Translations under genes and position numbers: made by a program
The notes under the pieces: model-generated
Databases searched by the model: none
What the model saw: the letters and a program-made list of their open reading frames with translations, nothing else
Told to the model about the DNA's origin: nothing
Shown: piece by piece, positions 45,201 through 50,036 of the stretch
Layout of the letters: every line of letters begins with the position of its first letter
Position numbering within the stretch: position 1 is the stretch's first letter
NCBI RefSeq assembly: GCF_921293095.1
Contig: NC_060246.1
Span: 133,486,198-133,550,197 of the forward strand
DNA: 64,000 nt
Reading direction: 5' to 3'
DNA from: Ischnura elegans
Lineage: Eukaryota > Arthropoda > Insecta > Odonata > Coenagrionidae

Positions 45201-46288
45201 TAGCAACTCGGTCTGGCCTCAGCCTCAAATAGCTGGTCCCTCGCTTAATTTCTTGACCAGCTGGATCATCCAAGTGGGAATACAATACTTTTTCCGACAG
45301 AGTCAGGGGTCGATTTAGCCTGCACATGGAGATTACCAAAGCCTTTAATCATGAACTTAGTTAAAGTTTTCTGCAATTTCGACGCAATTTACAAAAAAGA
45401 AAATGGCAAAATAAGACAACGAATTGCAGACAAGAAAAGCTTTCTCAGCCCCCAGGAAACCTAGGGAGGTATCAAAATAGTAACTGAACCAAATACGTTA
45501 TGATGGAATGCATACCTCTTCTTCACGACGTCCAGCTTCTTCGCAAGTGTTTCATGAGGAAGGCCGGCGTCGGGGTCGAACTTGCTCATCGCCACCTTCT
45601 TGGCGGCGGCGGCCAGAGGGGAAATGTGGAAACATCTTTGCTGGACTTCACGAGAAAGCCCCCAAAGTCCCTGAAAGAGTTAATAAGGCAGGATTTTGTG
45701 TTACAGAAATAAATGGTTACCCAAAAAGTTCATTCAATTTCTCACACAAGATTTCCAATCAACGCTAAGAAAGTAACTAAATTAGAAAAGACACAGGGGA
45801 GAAAAGCACAGGCAGACTTAAGCCAGAATTGACCGATACTACTGAACAATATATTTTACCCTCCATTTACCCATCGGTAGGAAATGTTTCCTTGCCATCA
45901 AAAAGAAAATGCCATATGGACATATCGATTTCGGTTAGACACAATTCCAGAAAAAGTTAAGACGAAAAATAACACAACTATCATTTGAAAAACTACGAAA
46001 TCGGAATCTCAACTTAGTTGCATTAGGTATTCAAGATTTCAAAAGCAATTACAGCAATTATTAAAAAGAAATCGGTGCATATTCAGAGGAGTAAAATTGG
46101 TAAGCCGTGCTCGAAAGTATAATAGTTGAATACGAGCAATAAATTAGCAAAAATAATGGCAAATATAGCACAATAGATATCAGAATATTGCGATGTTAAT
46201 GACATAGTGACTTAAAACGGTCTCGTTACATTATTTAAAGGCAAAAATTTCTCACCTGATGCTGAAGAACCCTTAAGCAGCTCGCCAT
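9140..46288 (-). CDS. ACO2: Mitochondrial aconitate hydratase (aconitase), 15 coding exons
   Basis: Encodes 788 residues (human ACO2 is 780). The enzyme interconverts citrate and isocitrate through cis-aconitate in the mitochondrial matrix, as part of the TCA cycle. Exons in order: 46288-46256, 45670-45516, 45319-45094, 44498-44373, 43777-43619, 41174-41024, 40060-39885, 38889-38760, 37711-37554, 27823-27565, 27331-27126, 26214-26117, 18230-18094, 16365-16154, 9280-9140. Every intron is GT/AG and every join keeps frame. The basic, Arg-containing N-terminus before about residue 35 fits a mitochondrial presequence. Fe-S ligands are Cys391, Cys454 and Cys457, with the spacing of 63 and 3 residues seen in known aconitases. 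[11 protein letters not shown] and [20 protein letters not shown] carry active-site residues. No broken codons were seen, so the gene is likely functional despite introns full of transposons. No iron-responsive element was found before the ATG. Confidence 0.97.
9389..10763. mobile_element. pogo/Tigger-like element, outer partner of a nested pair
   Basis: Flanked by TA (9387-9388 and 10764-10765). The ends begin CAGTAGACTCGTTAATA and, in reverse complement, CAGTGACTCTCATTATTA. Subterminal TTACGAA motifs recur on both sides. A second TA-flanked element sits inside (9762-10543), leaving about 590 bp of its own. No transposase is visible. The Tc1/mariner-pogo class is inferred from the TA target and CAGT ends. 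Confidence 0.7.
9762..10543. mobile_element. pogo/Tigger-like element nested in the 9.4-10.8 kb element
   Basis: Flanked by TA (9760-9761 and 10544-10545). Starts CAGTTAGTCCTC; the right end in reverse complement starts CAGTAAGTCCTCGATATA. About 782 bp without an obvious transposase. Its middle (about 10000-10110) resembles 40226-40330. Confidence 0.65.
12365..14369 (+). mobile_element. pogo/Tigger-like element inserted in TTAA element copy A
   Basis: Flanked by TA (12363-12364 and 14370-14371). The termini are CAGTAAAACCTCTATGTAG and, in reverse complement, CAGTAAAACCTCTTTACATC. Subterminal copies of AACCTCT...TAGTGAACCTCT repeat several times at each end. Copy B of the host element at 54671-54710 reads straight through with a single TA, proving the insertion and its target duplication. 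The interior holds a broken transposase (13680-14099). Confidence 0.88.
13680..14099 (+). pseudogene. Broken Tigger-type transposase remnant
   Basis: From 13680 the plus strand reads [15 protein letters not shown], an in-frame stop, then [20 protein letters not shown] and a segment ending SILNNQGK. This is the CENP-B-type N-terminal helix-turn-helix of pogo/Tigger transposases. After a gap, 13908 onward gives [17 protein letters not shown], typical of the segment following the last catalytic acidic residue. The central catalytic domain is deleted, so no active protein is possible. Confidence 0.75.
14922..15131 (-). CDS. Small frame at the right end of the TTAA element, shared by both copies
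   Basis: A 69-codon minus-strand frame beginning [19 protein letters not shown] and containing [18 protein letters not shown]-like sequence (GYRIVYVHF near residue 50). It starts about 500 bp inside the right terminus, reading inward. In copy B the same start is present but a stop (TAA) appears after VHF. The basic N-terminus followed by a RIVxxxF motif vaguely recalls N-termini of arthropod transposase-like proteins. I cannot assign it; it may be the first exon of a lost transposase. Confidence 0.35.
   Translation of the reverse strand: MMASLCRFKGKFVSEGKGKSLDYLRKRNVAESESINSIEAISTSASVEGYRIVYVHFQFLKKFLQYFPT
15642..16153 (-). other. Right-hand part of aconitase intron 14
   Basis: AT-rich intron between the TTAA element and exon 14. 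Nothing else recognised. Confidence 0.5.
16154..16365 (-). CDS. ACO2: Aconitase exon 14 (residues 672-742)
   Basis: [18 protein letters not shown] carries the catalytic serine and arginine of the swivel domain. [19 protein letters not shown] follows. It ends GGAAAG before a GTAATA donor, phase 0. Confidence 0.97.
17126..17708. mobile_element. pogo/Tigger-like MITE
   Basis: Flanked by TA (17124-17125 and 17709-17710). The ends are CAGTGGAACCTCGTTAAAG and, in reverse complement, CAGTGCAACCTCGATATA. Subterminal TAGCGA/TCGCTA motifs recur. 583 bp in aconitase intron 13; no transposase. Confidence 0.75.
17857..17939 (+). other. Exon-like segment on the plus strand inside aconitase intron 13
   Basis: A polypyrimidine tract ending TTTTACAG precedes 17857, and AAG plus a perfect GTAAGT donor follows 17939. 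The 83 nt have one open frame (27 codons after two bases), [20 protein letters not shown] and onward to VIDK; the other two frames are closed. It is antisense to aconitase. I do not recognise the protein. It could be an exon of a nested gene, an exon fragment carried in by a transposon, or chance. Confidence 0.35.
18094..18230 (-). CDS. ACO2: Aconitase exon 13 (residues 626-672)
   Basis: Encodes [20 protein letters not shown] through [17 protein letters not shown], with the conserved GDENYG at the 3' end split over intron 13. Confidence 0.96.
18392..20406. mobile_element. Unclassified 2-kb terminal-inverted-repeat element
   Basis: Ends are TGGCTGCTATTATGGAT and its exact inverse at the right. 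Subterminal regions on both sides are full of ATAGCA/TGCTAT words (18420-18500 and 20150-20395), like repeated binding sites. A 60-codon frame (19173-19355) and other frames show no known transposase. The flanks (TCAA and ATGAG) give no clear target duplication, so the superfamily is open. It lies in aconitase intron 12. Confidence 0.65.
20566..20626. mobile_element. Tigger-like terminal fragment
   Basis: TA followed by CAGTAAAACCTCCATACAA, clearly related to the ends of the 12365-14369 element. It runs into the MITE at 20627. No matching right end was found nearby, so this is a truncated or rearranged copy. Confidence 0.5.
20627..20779 (-). mobile_element. TA-flanked MITE with GGGCTG termini, copy 2
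   Basis: TA on both sides; starts GGGCTGTCTTCTCAGTCGAC and ends AAACAGCCC. It is the reverse-orientation relative of 8243-8405. 153 bp. Confidence 0.68.
21336..23058 (+). mobile_element. Tigger-like transposon nested in the piggyBac-like element
   Basis: Flanked by TA (21334-21335 and 23059-23060). The terminal inverted repeat is 23 bp and perfect, beginning CACCCATGTCTCGTATAG. Repeated TATAGCGCAA motifs follow at both ends. 1723 bp, with a broken plus-strand transposase. It lies in aconitase intron 12. Confidence 0.85.
21895..22700 (+). pseudogene. Broken Tigger transposase
   Basis: From the ATG at 21895 the first frame includes [19 protein letters not shown] followed by IARKFKLT, the CENP-B N-terminal helix-turn-helix, and then stops. 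From 22287 another frame gives a second DNA-binding piece ([19 protein letters not shown]). After a further shift, [10 protein letters not shown] and [13 protein letters not shown] match the region just after the first catalytic Asp of Tigger transposases. The rest of the catalytic domain is missing. Several frameshifts and stops make it inactive. Confidence 0.8.
24188..25418 (-). mobile_element. Tigger-like element with CENP-B-type transposase relic
   Basis: Flanked by TA (24186-24187 and 25419-25420). Ends CAGGGAACCTCGATCTATC and, in reverse complement, CAGTGGAACCCCGATCTATAG. GCGGGAAAACGAT-type motifs repeat near both ends (24230-24270 and 25215-25400). On the minus strand near 24790-24925 there are [20 protein letters not shown] and, after a frame break, [14 protein letters not shown], the helix-turn-helix of a CENP-B/Tigger transposase. 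No catalytic domain was found. 1231 bp in aconitase intron 12. Confidence 0.78.
25419..26116 (-). other. Aconitase intron 12, 5' end
   Basis: AT-rich intron between exon 12 and the Tigger-like element at 24188-25418. A run of T near 25812 is the only notable feature. Confidence 0.45.
26117..26214 (-). CDS. ACO2: Aconitase exon 12 (residues 594-626)
   Basis: Encodes [19 protein letters not shown] and [13 protein letters not shown], the start of the C-terminal swivel domain. It ends with a split glycine codon at a GTAAGT donor, before the 7.9-kb intron 12. Confidence 0.96.
26949..27067. mobile_element. Small hAT-like MITE beside aconitase exon 11
   Basis: Starts CAGGGTTCCCACTC and ends with its inverse, GAGTGGGAACCCTG, with ATAGA on both outer sides. 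The 119-bp interior repeats TTCACGG four times. CAGGG ends suggest hAT, but a clean 8-bp duplication is not seen. It begins about 58 nt after exon 11, inside intron 11. Confidence 0.7.
27126..27331 (-). CDS. ACO2: Aconitase exon 11 (residues 525-593)
   Basis: Encodes the linker toward the swivelling C-terminal domain: [18 protein letters not shown] and [18 protein letters not shown]. The intron after it carries a small inverted-repeat element only about 58 nt from this exon. Confidence 0.96.
27565..27823 (-). CDS. ACO2: Aconitase exon 10 (residues 439-525), second and third Fe-S cysteines
   Basis: [16 protein letters not shown] supplies Cys454 and Cys457. [17 protein letters not shown] and [19 protein letters not shown] follow; all are family signatures. 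It ends with a split glycine codon at a GTGAGT donor. Confidence 0.97.
28243..28425 (+). repeat. Copia 5' LTR
   Basis: 183 bp starting CGTTGAAG (the 3' LTR has TGTTGAAG) and ending TTTCTCTA. It differs from the 3' LTR at four positions counted by eye. Confidence 0.88.
28518..29375 (+). pseudogene. Copia gag with one in-frame stop
   Basis: The first 204 codons match the copia capsid-type gag ([14 protein letters not shown] near the N-terminus). A TGA at 29130-29132 interrupts, and the same frame continues to a zinc knuckle, [16 protein letters not shown], in which the final Cys is replaced by Phe. It ends at TAA 29373-29375. Confidence 0.85.
29393..29668 (+). pseudogene. Copia protease remnant
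   Basis: In a different frame from gag, [15 protein letters not shown] aligns with the copia aspartic protease site. The usual Asp-Ser-Gly is Asp-Asn-Gly here. The frame ends at a stop after about 90 codons. Confidence 0.75.
29881..30806 (+). pseudogene. Copia integrase remnant
   Basis: One frame (29881-30216) has [14 protein letters not shown] from the zinc-binding region, then SDVVGPF with the first catalytic Asp and [10 protein letters not shown] with the second. A stop and frame change follow. From 30246 [20 protein letters not shown] carries the catalytic Glu segment, in which the usual HN...E context is altered. The C-terminal part runs to 30806. Confidence 0.85.
30782..32245 (+). pseudogene. 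Copia reverse transcriptase and RNase H, one in-frame stop
   Basis: A 406-codon frame starts in the conserved region before TWILTELP and includes [38 protein letters not shown] and the catalytic YVDDGLM. The RNase H part has YSDADFGGC and [15 protein letters not shown] at 32000-32002 interrupts; the same frame continues through [11 protein letters not shown] and [11 protein letters not shown] to 32245. This is the best preserved part of the element. Confidence 0.9.
32377..32559 (+). repeat. Copia 3' LTR
   Basis: 183 bp starting TGTTGAAG right after the polypurine tract and ending TTTCTCTA. Its outer flank (ATAAA) does not match the flank of the 5' LTR. Confidence 0.9.
32796..33069 (+). repeat. 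Gypsy 5' LTR
   Basis: Boundaries come from comparison with the reverse complement of 52462-52744: both run from TTGATGCATG through AGTGATATTTTCCTT to GATACGTTA. A short duplication of TTGATGCAGGTGTTTTTAT lies just before it. Confidence 0.75.
33122..34288 (+). pseudogene. Gypsy gag with N-terminal SAP-like domain and zinc knuckle
   Basis: The first 35 residues ([19 protein letters not shown], then [11 protein letters not shown]) have the helix-turn-helix pattern of a SAP DNA-binding motif. A heptad-rich region follows at about residues 85-180. A TAA at 33818-33820 is the only in-frame stop; the same frame continues through [18 protein letters not shown], typical of gypsy gag, to the zinc knuckle [14 protein letters not shown], and ends at 34288. 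Confidence 0.82.
34258..34851 (+). pseudogene. Gypsy protease remnant
   Basis: Overlaps the end of gag by 31 nt in another frame, the usual gag-pol arrangement. [15 protein letters not shown] takes the place of the aspartic protease active site (Asp-Ser-Gln instead of Asp-Thr/Ser-Gly), and EIILGHDFL matches the conserved later block. The missing glycine suggests an inactive enzyme. Confidence 0.7.
35046..35537 (+). pseudogene. Gypsy reverse transcriptase remnant
   Basis: [36 protein letters not shown] and [15 protein letters not shown] are standard gypsy reverse transcriptase blocks. The catalytic box reads YLDH instead of YxDD. The part before 35046 lies in another frame, and a further frame change at about 35510 leads into the next segment. 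Confidence 0.88.
35512..36760 (+). pseudogene. Gypsy RNase H and start of integrase
   Basis: [18 protein letters not shown] and [15 protein letters not shown] continue the reverse transcriptase thumb and connection. [24 protein letters not shown] and [10 protein letters not shown] carry the RNase H acidic residues. After a stop at 36279 the same frame gives [16 protein letters not shown] of the integrase zinc finger. The sequence then breaks off in a 36-bp tandem duplication coding ASNKKADT twice. Confidence 0.85.
37346..37398. repeat. Short hairpin-forming inverted repeat
   Basis: ATTTTGTCATTTTTGAGTGATC is followed after a few bases by its near-inverse ending GACAAAAAT. The arms are about 24 bp. 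The right flank (GTGATTCAGGCTTAA) looks like a MITE end but the left flank lacks it. It lies in intron 9, about 150 nt before exon 9 as read along the plus strand. Confidence 0.55.
37554..37711 (-). CDS. ACO2: Aconitase exon 9 (residues 386-438), first Fe-S cysteine
   Basis: [16 protein letters not shown] supplies Cys391, the first ligand of the [4Fe-4S] cluster. [18 protein letters not shown] follows. It ends in phase 0 before the 9.7-kb intron 9, which holds the copia and gypsy elements. Confidence 0.96.
37712..39884 (-). other. Aconitase introns 7 and 8 (around exon 8)
   Basis: Apart from exon 8 (38760-38889), this stretch is AT-rich intron without recognisable repeats, RNA genes or other exons. 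Confidence 0.5.
38760..38889 (-). CDS. ACO2: Aconitase exon 8 (residues 343-386)
   Basis: Encodes [20 protein letters not shown] and [10 protein letters not shown], ending KVG with a split glycine codon and a strong GTAAGT donor. Confidence 0.96.
39885..40060 (-). CDS. ACO2: Aconitase exon 7 (residues 284-342)
   Basis: Encodes [20 protein letters not shown], a strongly conserved block, then a more variable linker ending DADAPYDK before a GTTAGT donor, phase 0. Confidence 0.96.
40226..40456 (+). mobile_element. Tigger-like fragment, mosaic of the 9.4-10.8 kb nested pair
   Basis: The left part (CGGCTCCATCCGCATCGCA through TGCAGTGTTGCATTCTG) matches the inner element at 10000-10085. The middle (TTTATCAACTTAC) matches its right side at about 10485. 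The last 80 bp (ATTACAAACCTCTGG to TTTACTGTA) match the right end of the outer element at 10709-10765. The left terminus is missing. It lies in aconitase intron 6. Confidence 0.6.
41024..41174 (-). CDS. ACO2: Aconitase exon 6 (residues 234-284)
   Basis: Encodes [18 protein letters not shown] and [18 protein letters not shown], ending SISCTG with a split glycine codon. The preceding intron 5 holds the Helitron. Confidence 0.96.
42086..42560 (+). pseudogene. Helitron helicase C-terminal remnant
   Basis: The plus strand gives [19 protein letters not shown] and [19 protein letters not shown], matching the LNxPxLCNGTRL region of Helitron helicases. After frame breaks it gives [18 protein letters not shown], equivalent to the final helicase motif. 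Multiple stops make it inactive. The Rep nuclease part is not present. Confidence 0.75.
42573..42861. mobile_element. Inverted-repeat insertion inside the Helitron
   Basis: Left end AGTGCGTAGCTAGGATAG with GGGGTTTTGGG after it; the right end in reverse complement is AGTGATGCAGCGAGGGGAGG with TTTTGGGGG after it. These form imperfect arms of about 28 bp around 230 bp that include a G run near 42820-42833. No coding capacity. Confidence 0.5.
43619..43777 (-). CDS. ACO2: Aconitase exon 5 (residues 181-233)
   Basis: Contains [13 protein letters not shown], the aconitase signature with Asp197-Ser198-His199 of the active site, then [18 protein letters not shown]. The insect-type MADIPWEL replaces the vertebrate MAGIPWEL. 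Phase 0 at both ends; a polypyrimidine acceptor precedes it. Confidence 0.96.
44373..44498 (-). CDS. ACO2: Aconitase exon 4 (residues 139-180)
   Basis: Encodes [18 protein letters not shown] through [11 protein letters not shown] in exactly 42 codons, phase 0 at both ends. The GSGIIHQ block is conserved in the family, and its histidine is near the substrate site in known structures. Confidence 0.96.
44499..45093 (-). other. Aconitase intron 3
   Basis: An intron with a G-rich stretch at about 44565-44605, including a run of about 16 G. Nothing else recognised. Long G runs are prone to sequencing error, so the exact length here is uncertain. Confidence 0.45.
45094..45319 (-). CDS. ACO2: Aconitase exon 3 (residues 63-138)
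   Basis: Carries the highly conserved blocks [19 protein letters not shown] and [12 protein letters not shown]. The His-Cys-Asp-His segment contributes to the active-site cleft in known aconitases. The donor is GTGAGT after CAA. Confidence 0.96.
45516..45670 (-). CDS. ACO2: Aconitase exon 2 (residues 12-63)
   Basis: Continues the presequence ([17 protein letters not shown]) and begins the mature enzyme with [19 protein letters not shown]. It is the most GC-rich exon because of an alanine run coded by GCC. It ends AG before a GTATGC donor, so an arginine codon is split across intron 2. Confidence 0.95.
46256..46288 (-). CDS. ACO2: Aconitase exon 1 (residues 1-11)
   Basis: Encodes the start of the mitochondrial presequence, [11 protein letters not shown], ending in CAG before a GTGAGA donor in phase 0. 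The ATG context is CAACCATGG. Only 33 coding nt precede the 585-nt intron 1, a common arrangement for targeting peptides. Confidence 0.9.
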
Positions 46289-46590
46289 GGTTGCAGAAGG
46301 GACGGAAAATGAAAACTTTTATTTGGAGCTTTCGAACTCCTGCCATCTGGTGGCGACTGGATGGAGTAATCTTGAGAAGTGAATTTCGCAAAGCAAAGAC
46401 GTTAAAGGCGCGTATTATGTCTGATCCTTTGAGCTGCACAACAGATTTTGGAGAGACCACGACACTTAACTCGAAAAGAATCAGTGTTATTGTAAAAAAG
46501 AAAGCAGTTTATAGCGTAATTTCACGAAATTTACAAATGTTGACTCAAGAATGATAGAAGTCGAAAGGATGTGTCGATTACCATGGTTGA

Positions 46591-46880
46591 CCCCTCAGCG
46601 AAAAAACGGTTGAAATTTCAACAGTTAATTGGGACCATTGTTAATCCAACAGTAACTGTTGAATCCAACAGTAACTATTGAATTCAACAGTAGATTGGGA
46701 CCACTGTTAAAACTAACAGTAACTGTTAAAACTAACCATAATTGTAAACTCTGACAGTAACTAATAAATCCAAAAATTATTGATGAATTCAGAAGTTACT
46801 GTTGGATTCAGCAGTTACTGTTGGATTCAACAGCTGTCCCAATTAACTGTTGAAATTTCAACCGTTTTTTCGCAAAGGGA
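46591..46880. mobile_element. Foldback element about 300 bp upstream of the aconitase ATG
   Basis: Left arm CCCCTCAGCGAAAAAACGG then TTGAAATTTCAACAGTTAAT; the right arm is its inverse ending CGTTTTTTCGCAAAGGG. The arms match over about 40 bp, and between them AACAGTAACTGTT-like words repeat in both directions, so the whole 290 bp could fold. It lies upstream on the minus-strand gene, within the likely promoter region. Confidence 0.75.
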
Positions 46881-47219
46881 CGGAAGATGCTGTATATTAA
46901 TAGAGGTAAAAGTACACTCATAGAGATACCAATTTCGCTAACACTTAAAATGTGTTAAATTAACTTTGACTCCACAGCAGGTGATTTCTTGCCAATTGAT
47001 ATGGGTAGTATGTAGGTAAAGATAGATTGAAGGGGTATTCCATACACCCTTAGCCCCCTTTACTGCCAGAGACTTGTACCTGGGGCGCAGTTAACTTTGG
47101 TTCTTGGGCGTGAAGAGAAGGCCCTCAACGATGCCAGTCATCACAGTGCGGAATTTTGCATGATACCGTGGGAGTCAACTCAAGAAGAGCGCTTGTGAGA
47201 GATCGAGAGCGGAAGCCAA

Positions 47220-47339
47220 CCCCTATGAAAAAATTGTATAAACCTATTTCAAAATTTTATACAATTTATACAATTACCATGGCAATTGTATAAATTGTAT
47301 AAAATTTTGAAACAGGTTTATACAATTTTTTCATAGGGG
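47220..47339. repeat. Near-perfect 120-bp palindrome
   Basis: Arms of about 56 bp begin CCCCTATGAAAAAATTGT and close around ACCATGGC. By eye only one mismatch is seen (ACCTATTTC against ACCTGTTTC). There is no coding capacity; the flanks give no clear duplication. Probably a miniature foldback transposon, about 0.9 kb upstream of the aconitase start. Confidence 0.85.
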
Positions 47340-48053
47340 AATGCATAAACAAAACTATGTTTTAAATCAAAGCCTCACACCTCATCTTCAACTTGCAAAT
47401 TTAATTTACAGGGACTACTTTGCTCGATCAAATGGAATTACTCGTTATTATTCGTTACAAAAATTGTATCCCCGAAATTGAAGAATCAGCGTTCTTTTAG
47501 GTAACGTGACGGGAAGGTCGAGGTGTTGCTGGACCATTCCCACTGGAACGGGCACATTTCGATTTCTTTTGTGACGCATCACTTGCTAGAAAATTATTCT
47601 CTTTCATGGCTATTTTTCATAGAGTAAATCTTCATTTTAAACAGGGTGAACTTTTTTTTCTACAGTTACCTGAATTTCAAATGTAAACCTGTTAACAATG
47701 AACCGCGATACATCTGTTGATGAGACCACATGCCCAAGGAACTCCATTTGTCATCTGATCCTCCTGTTTTCGATATAGTTACATTTCATAATATCTACCA
47801 ATAAACAACGGCGAATTAAACTTCCGGCATCATATAAACGATATACGCGGCTGATTTAATGATATATATAGCTTTCCTTTGCGTGAGAATCGAAATCATA
47901 ATACCAGTGCATACAACCCGCATATCAATCAAGTACCCTCCTACCCCCCAGAAACATGTTTATGATTACGTACCCGCTAATGACAAAATATTGAGGTTAA
48001 TTTTCCATATTTGAAATACAGGAAAATGCCGACGAGGGTATATTCTATACACT

Positions 48054-48125
48054 TGCTTGATGGTGTATTTGGCTAATACGCCTGATCGGCATTTGAGAGA
48101 TTCGGGTTCGAATCCCGGCTAAGTC
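48054..48125 (+). ncRNA. tRNA-like sequence (tRNA pseudogene or SINE head)
   Basis: A near-consensus A box, TGGTGTATTTGG, at 48061-48072, and a perfect B box inside CGGGTTCGAATCCCG at 48103-48117 with a good 5-bp T stem. The acceptor arms (TGCTTGA and CTAAGTC) pair at about five of seven positions, and the putative anticodon loop CTGATCG is poorly closed. The structure is too degenerate for a confident functional tRNA. A tRNA-derived SINE would also fit. Confidence 0.5.
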
Positions 48126-48952
48126 AAATATTTTTTCATGTCGAACTTCATCCTTCGGTGTATTTAACTTTGCACCCGTGCGCGTGACTGCGTAAAGTCA
48201 CTTGCTTCATGCAGGTATTTGATTGGCCAGATGAGTACTCTAGTGCTTAAAAAGTATCATGTACACCAGGCGCGTACCCGGATGGGGACTTGGATGAATT
48301 CAAGTCCCGAAATATCTTCCCTTATCCGCGATAAACTGTAATCGAGTACATTTGGTACACTTCTAGGCTGCATTAAGGAGCTTTTTCTCTCTTACTCTGA
48401 GTACAATACTCCAAGACTTAATTCGGCGGCTAATTGATAAGCATTAAAATGTAATTTTTTGAGATACAGAAATGCAGATCGCTGTAATCTAATCTCTGCG
48501 GGAGATTATCCATCGATGAGACGGCGGCGATTGGTTAAATATTGTTACATTGACAGGTATCTGTAATTCTTATCCTGGCCCGAACCACTTCATTTGCGTA
48601 ACAACATGGGTAAATATGATGCGATCAACGCTAATCTTGAGTTTCGCAGAGAAAGATAAGGTGGTACAAAACTCTGTCCTTCGGGTATCTCAAGCCGCAA
48701 AATAAAATATCGCTCATCATGCCACCATAGCACTGAATGTTACTTATTTAATTATTATGAAACAAAAATTCACCAGCCAACCAAAGATGATGAGCACAAA
48801 ACATACAGTTTTACGATGTAAATGCAAATTACGAAGTAATTTGTGCAATTTAGATTCTTATAAGAATATATATATTCCTCGGATATTTTTATCCCATGAA
48901 ACATGGTATAATATAAAATCGTTTCAGGCTTAACTTGGTAGAAGTGCGATGT

Positions 48953-49088
48953 ATCCATGATGAAAACTACAAATGGTAATTTCCACACTTTTTATCCTTG
49001 CAAATGGCAGAACATGTCAAAACCATGGTCGGTAGTTGAGTTTTTTATTTAAATGTGGACATTACCATTTGTATTTTTTATCATGGAT
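48953..49088. mobile_element. Small foldback element
   Basis: ATCCATGATGAAAACTACAA at the left is repeated inverted at the right (TTGTATTTTTTATCATGGAT); the arms of about 35 bp include AATGGTAATTTCCACA. 136 bp, non-coding. Confidence 0.65.
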
Positions 49089-49931
49089 GGGATAATGTAC
49101 ACGAAATAAAAGTGGAAGGAAAATAACGCAGTCATGAAGTAAAATATACTTCCAATTTTGTGTTTATTACCTTACACACACACACAATTAAACACAGCCC
49201 ACCCTTTTGACGTCAAAATACATAGTTGAGCTATCTTCTTATTTTCAAACCATAATTATGATATATCATATCGAAATTCATGATGTGTTCTATAGGGAGT
49301 AAGTGGACGTTCTGCTAGTTCTTCTAACCCACTAGTGACTCTGCCTTTATCAACCCATCACAATTAAGTTTATTTGTTCACCAAATTTCGTTTCTTTAGG
49401 AATTGGCAGTAATTTTCATTAATGACCTTTTTAATCTTAGGCATTAATGGAAGTAAAACATTTATAGATATGTATGTTCATGAAAATGAAAAGAAGTACC
49501 CGATTGTTGGATTTCCTTAGGCGGCTATAAAATTATACTATCATACATCATAACACGACTGAATAAGATAAAGATAAGTGCATACATATAACATTTATGT
49601 CAATATAGCGATCAGATGTAATGTATCATAAAAAAGGAAGTTATTTGCACAAACAAAAACCGTGTAAAGGAACCAAGGACTAAGGGGAGAAAAAAATACC
49701 CGAAGTCTTTCCAATTGCTTTTTTTAAAGTAGCAGAATCCCATAAAGGGAAGTTTCACAAAATTAATCCATGTAGGTATAATGTAATAATGAGGACCAAT
49801 GCGGGAGATGATTATCTACAAAAATGATCTTAAATATATGATGCCGATATAAGAGGCTGAATATAAAAATGAGGAGAATCAAATTAAGTAGAAACAGAGT
49901 AAATATGTACTTACTCTATGGTAGAACTCAC

Positions 49932-50036
49932 CAGTAACATAGAATATTGGCCGGAAGAACACCCAAAGAACAGTACTACGTCCTTAACACTACTGGTCTC
50001 CGAGAAATGTGGATGGATCATTCAAACCTCGGTCCT
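49932..50036 (-). other. Weak candidate exon on the minus strand
   Basis: TGATAATTTCAG precedes 50036, and CTG plus a GTGAGT donor follows 49932. From an ATG at 50021 there are exactly 30 codons (MIHPHFSETSSVKDVVLFFG and ten more). The composition looks protein-like, but no homology is recognised and no partner exon was found. Confidence 0.2.

Noticed and set aside
46289-46590. Searched for an iron-responsive element in the aconitase leader, as in vertebrate ACO2
   Set aside because: No CAGTGN loop with a supporting stem was seen on the coding strand; further leader exons cannot be excluded.
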